The translations under genes were made by a program, and so were the position numbers. The notes below the pieces were generated by a model. It worked only from the letters and a program-made list of their open reading frames with translations. It made no database searches and was not told where the DNA came from. Positions 5,604 through 5,753 of a stretch of DNA of 5,753 bases are shown piece after piece. Source of the stretch: a gamma proteobacterium symbiont of Lucinoma myriamae (lineage in GTDB: Bacteria; Pseudomonadota; Gammaproteobacteria; GRL18); the NCBI GenBank assembly GCA_025655635.1, contig JAHXIM010000494.1:1-5753 (forward strand). Direction: 5' to 3'. The first letter of the stretch is position 1. Each line of letters opens with the position of its first letter.

Positions 5604-5632
5604 TTTATAATAGTCTATGCTGTAAATGTAAA
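5604..5632 (-). promoter_or_regulatory. Strong sigma70-type promoter for the exported-protein/rhodanese genes
   Basis: TTTACA (5627-5632), a 17-bp spacer and TATAAA (5604-5609) each differ from consensus by one base, and the spacing is optimal. Transcription should start near 5597. The -35 hexamer is repeated in tandem (TTTACA also at 5621-5626), and a 13-bp palindrome, CTATT-TAT-AATAG (5601-5613), covers the -10 and could be a repressor site. A run of seven G on the transcribed strand (5581-5587) lies in the early leader. Confidence 0.6.
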
Positions 5633-5641
5633 TAGCTAGCT

Positions 5642-5674
5642 CTAATAAACATCAAATAATAGTATTTTTTTCAT
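5642..5674 (-). other. Possible ten-codon ORF (MKKILLFDVY)
   Basis: The ATG at 5672-5674 is preceded by AAAGGGG (5682-5688) at 7 nt, a good ribosome binding site, and the frame closes at TAG (5642-5644) after ten codons. It ends just before the -35 of the promoter at 5604-5632. It could be a tiny peptide, the start of a lost gene, or chance. No attenuator hairpin follows it. Confidence 0.2.
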
Positions 5675-5702
5675 CAGTGTTCCCCTTTAAATCAACAGTG
5701 TT
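5671..5702. repeat. Pair of 11-bp direct repeats, 21-bp period
   Basis: TCATCAGTGTT (5671-5681) and TCAACAGTGTT (5692-5702) match at 10 of 11 bases, and their starts are 21 bp apart, about two helical turns. They lie about 40-70 bp upstream of the -35 of the promoter at 5604-5632, so they could be activator sites. The first copy also overlaps the start codon of the ten-codon ORF. Confidence 0.35.
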
Positions 5703-5753
5703 TTAAAAAGGTGCTTGTAGATGCGTCATTCCAACTTGATTAAGGCATAACTC

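Noticed and set aside
5703..5753. Minus-strand frame open from the window edge to a TAA, ending VGMTHLQAPF
   Set aside because: It could be the tail of an upstream gene, but 16 codons cannot support a gene call. It would need sequence beyond the right edge.

Overview
The window is AT-rich bacterial chromosome, most likely from a gammaproteobacterium. That guess rests on three things: a CsdA-type DEAD-box helicase with a C-terminal DbpA domain, a LapB-type (type I secretion) ABC transporter remnant, and a small conserved proteobacterial protein carrying a QSDAEFIRVLEDLIDVL-like core. I cannot name the genus. No tRNA, rRNA, CRISPR array or recognisable transposase is visible.

Left end (1-1335, minus strand). 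This holds the broken front half of a LapB/LssB-family exporter. The N-terminal non-catalytic C39-like domain and the first two membrane helices (508-1335) are separated from helices 3-4 (88-504) by one in-frame TAA, at the position where relatives have Leu. The reading frame then stops at 88-90, before helices 5-6 and the whole ATPase domain. The sequence left of 88 does not resemble the missing part in any frame. The exporter is therefore a decaying pseudogene.

Middle (1364-3762). A GTG-started 110-aa conserved protein of unknown function is transcribed rightward, divergently from the exporter remnant, from an extended -10 promoter. It converges on a full-length deaD/csdA-like RNA helicase on the minus strand. 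Between them lies an unusual AT-rich hairpin with two alternative right arms. Two inverted repeats, both 36 bp long and sharing the arm core CTATATTAA, sit on the predicted promoters of the 110-aa gene and of deaD.

Right end (3800-5753, minus strand). Three same-strand genes follow one another with short gaps: a small exported protein of unknown function (5107-5526), an exported rhodanese-like protein with two cysteine pairs (4358-5050), and an SCP2 sterol-carrier-like protein (3896-4291). A strong sigma70-type promoter (TTTACA, 17 bp, TATAAA) lies ahead of the first. A second candidate promoter lies before the SCP2-like gene, and terminator-like hairpins follow it. The exported protein and the rhodanese may work together in the periplasm, but this is inferred only from adjacency and shared signal peptides. 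Upstream of the strong promoter are a pair of 11-bp direct repeats spaced 21 bp apart and a ten-codon ORF with a good ribosome binding site.

Nothing here amounts to a demonstrable new defence or mobile system. The points most worth a second look are the broken exporter and its unexplained breakpoint, the paired 36-bp dyads, and the exported rhodanese with its cysteine pairs.
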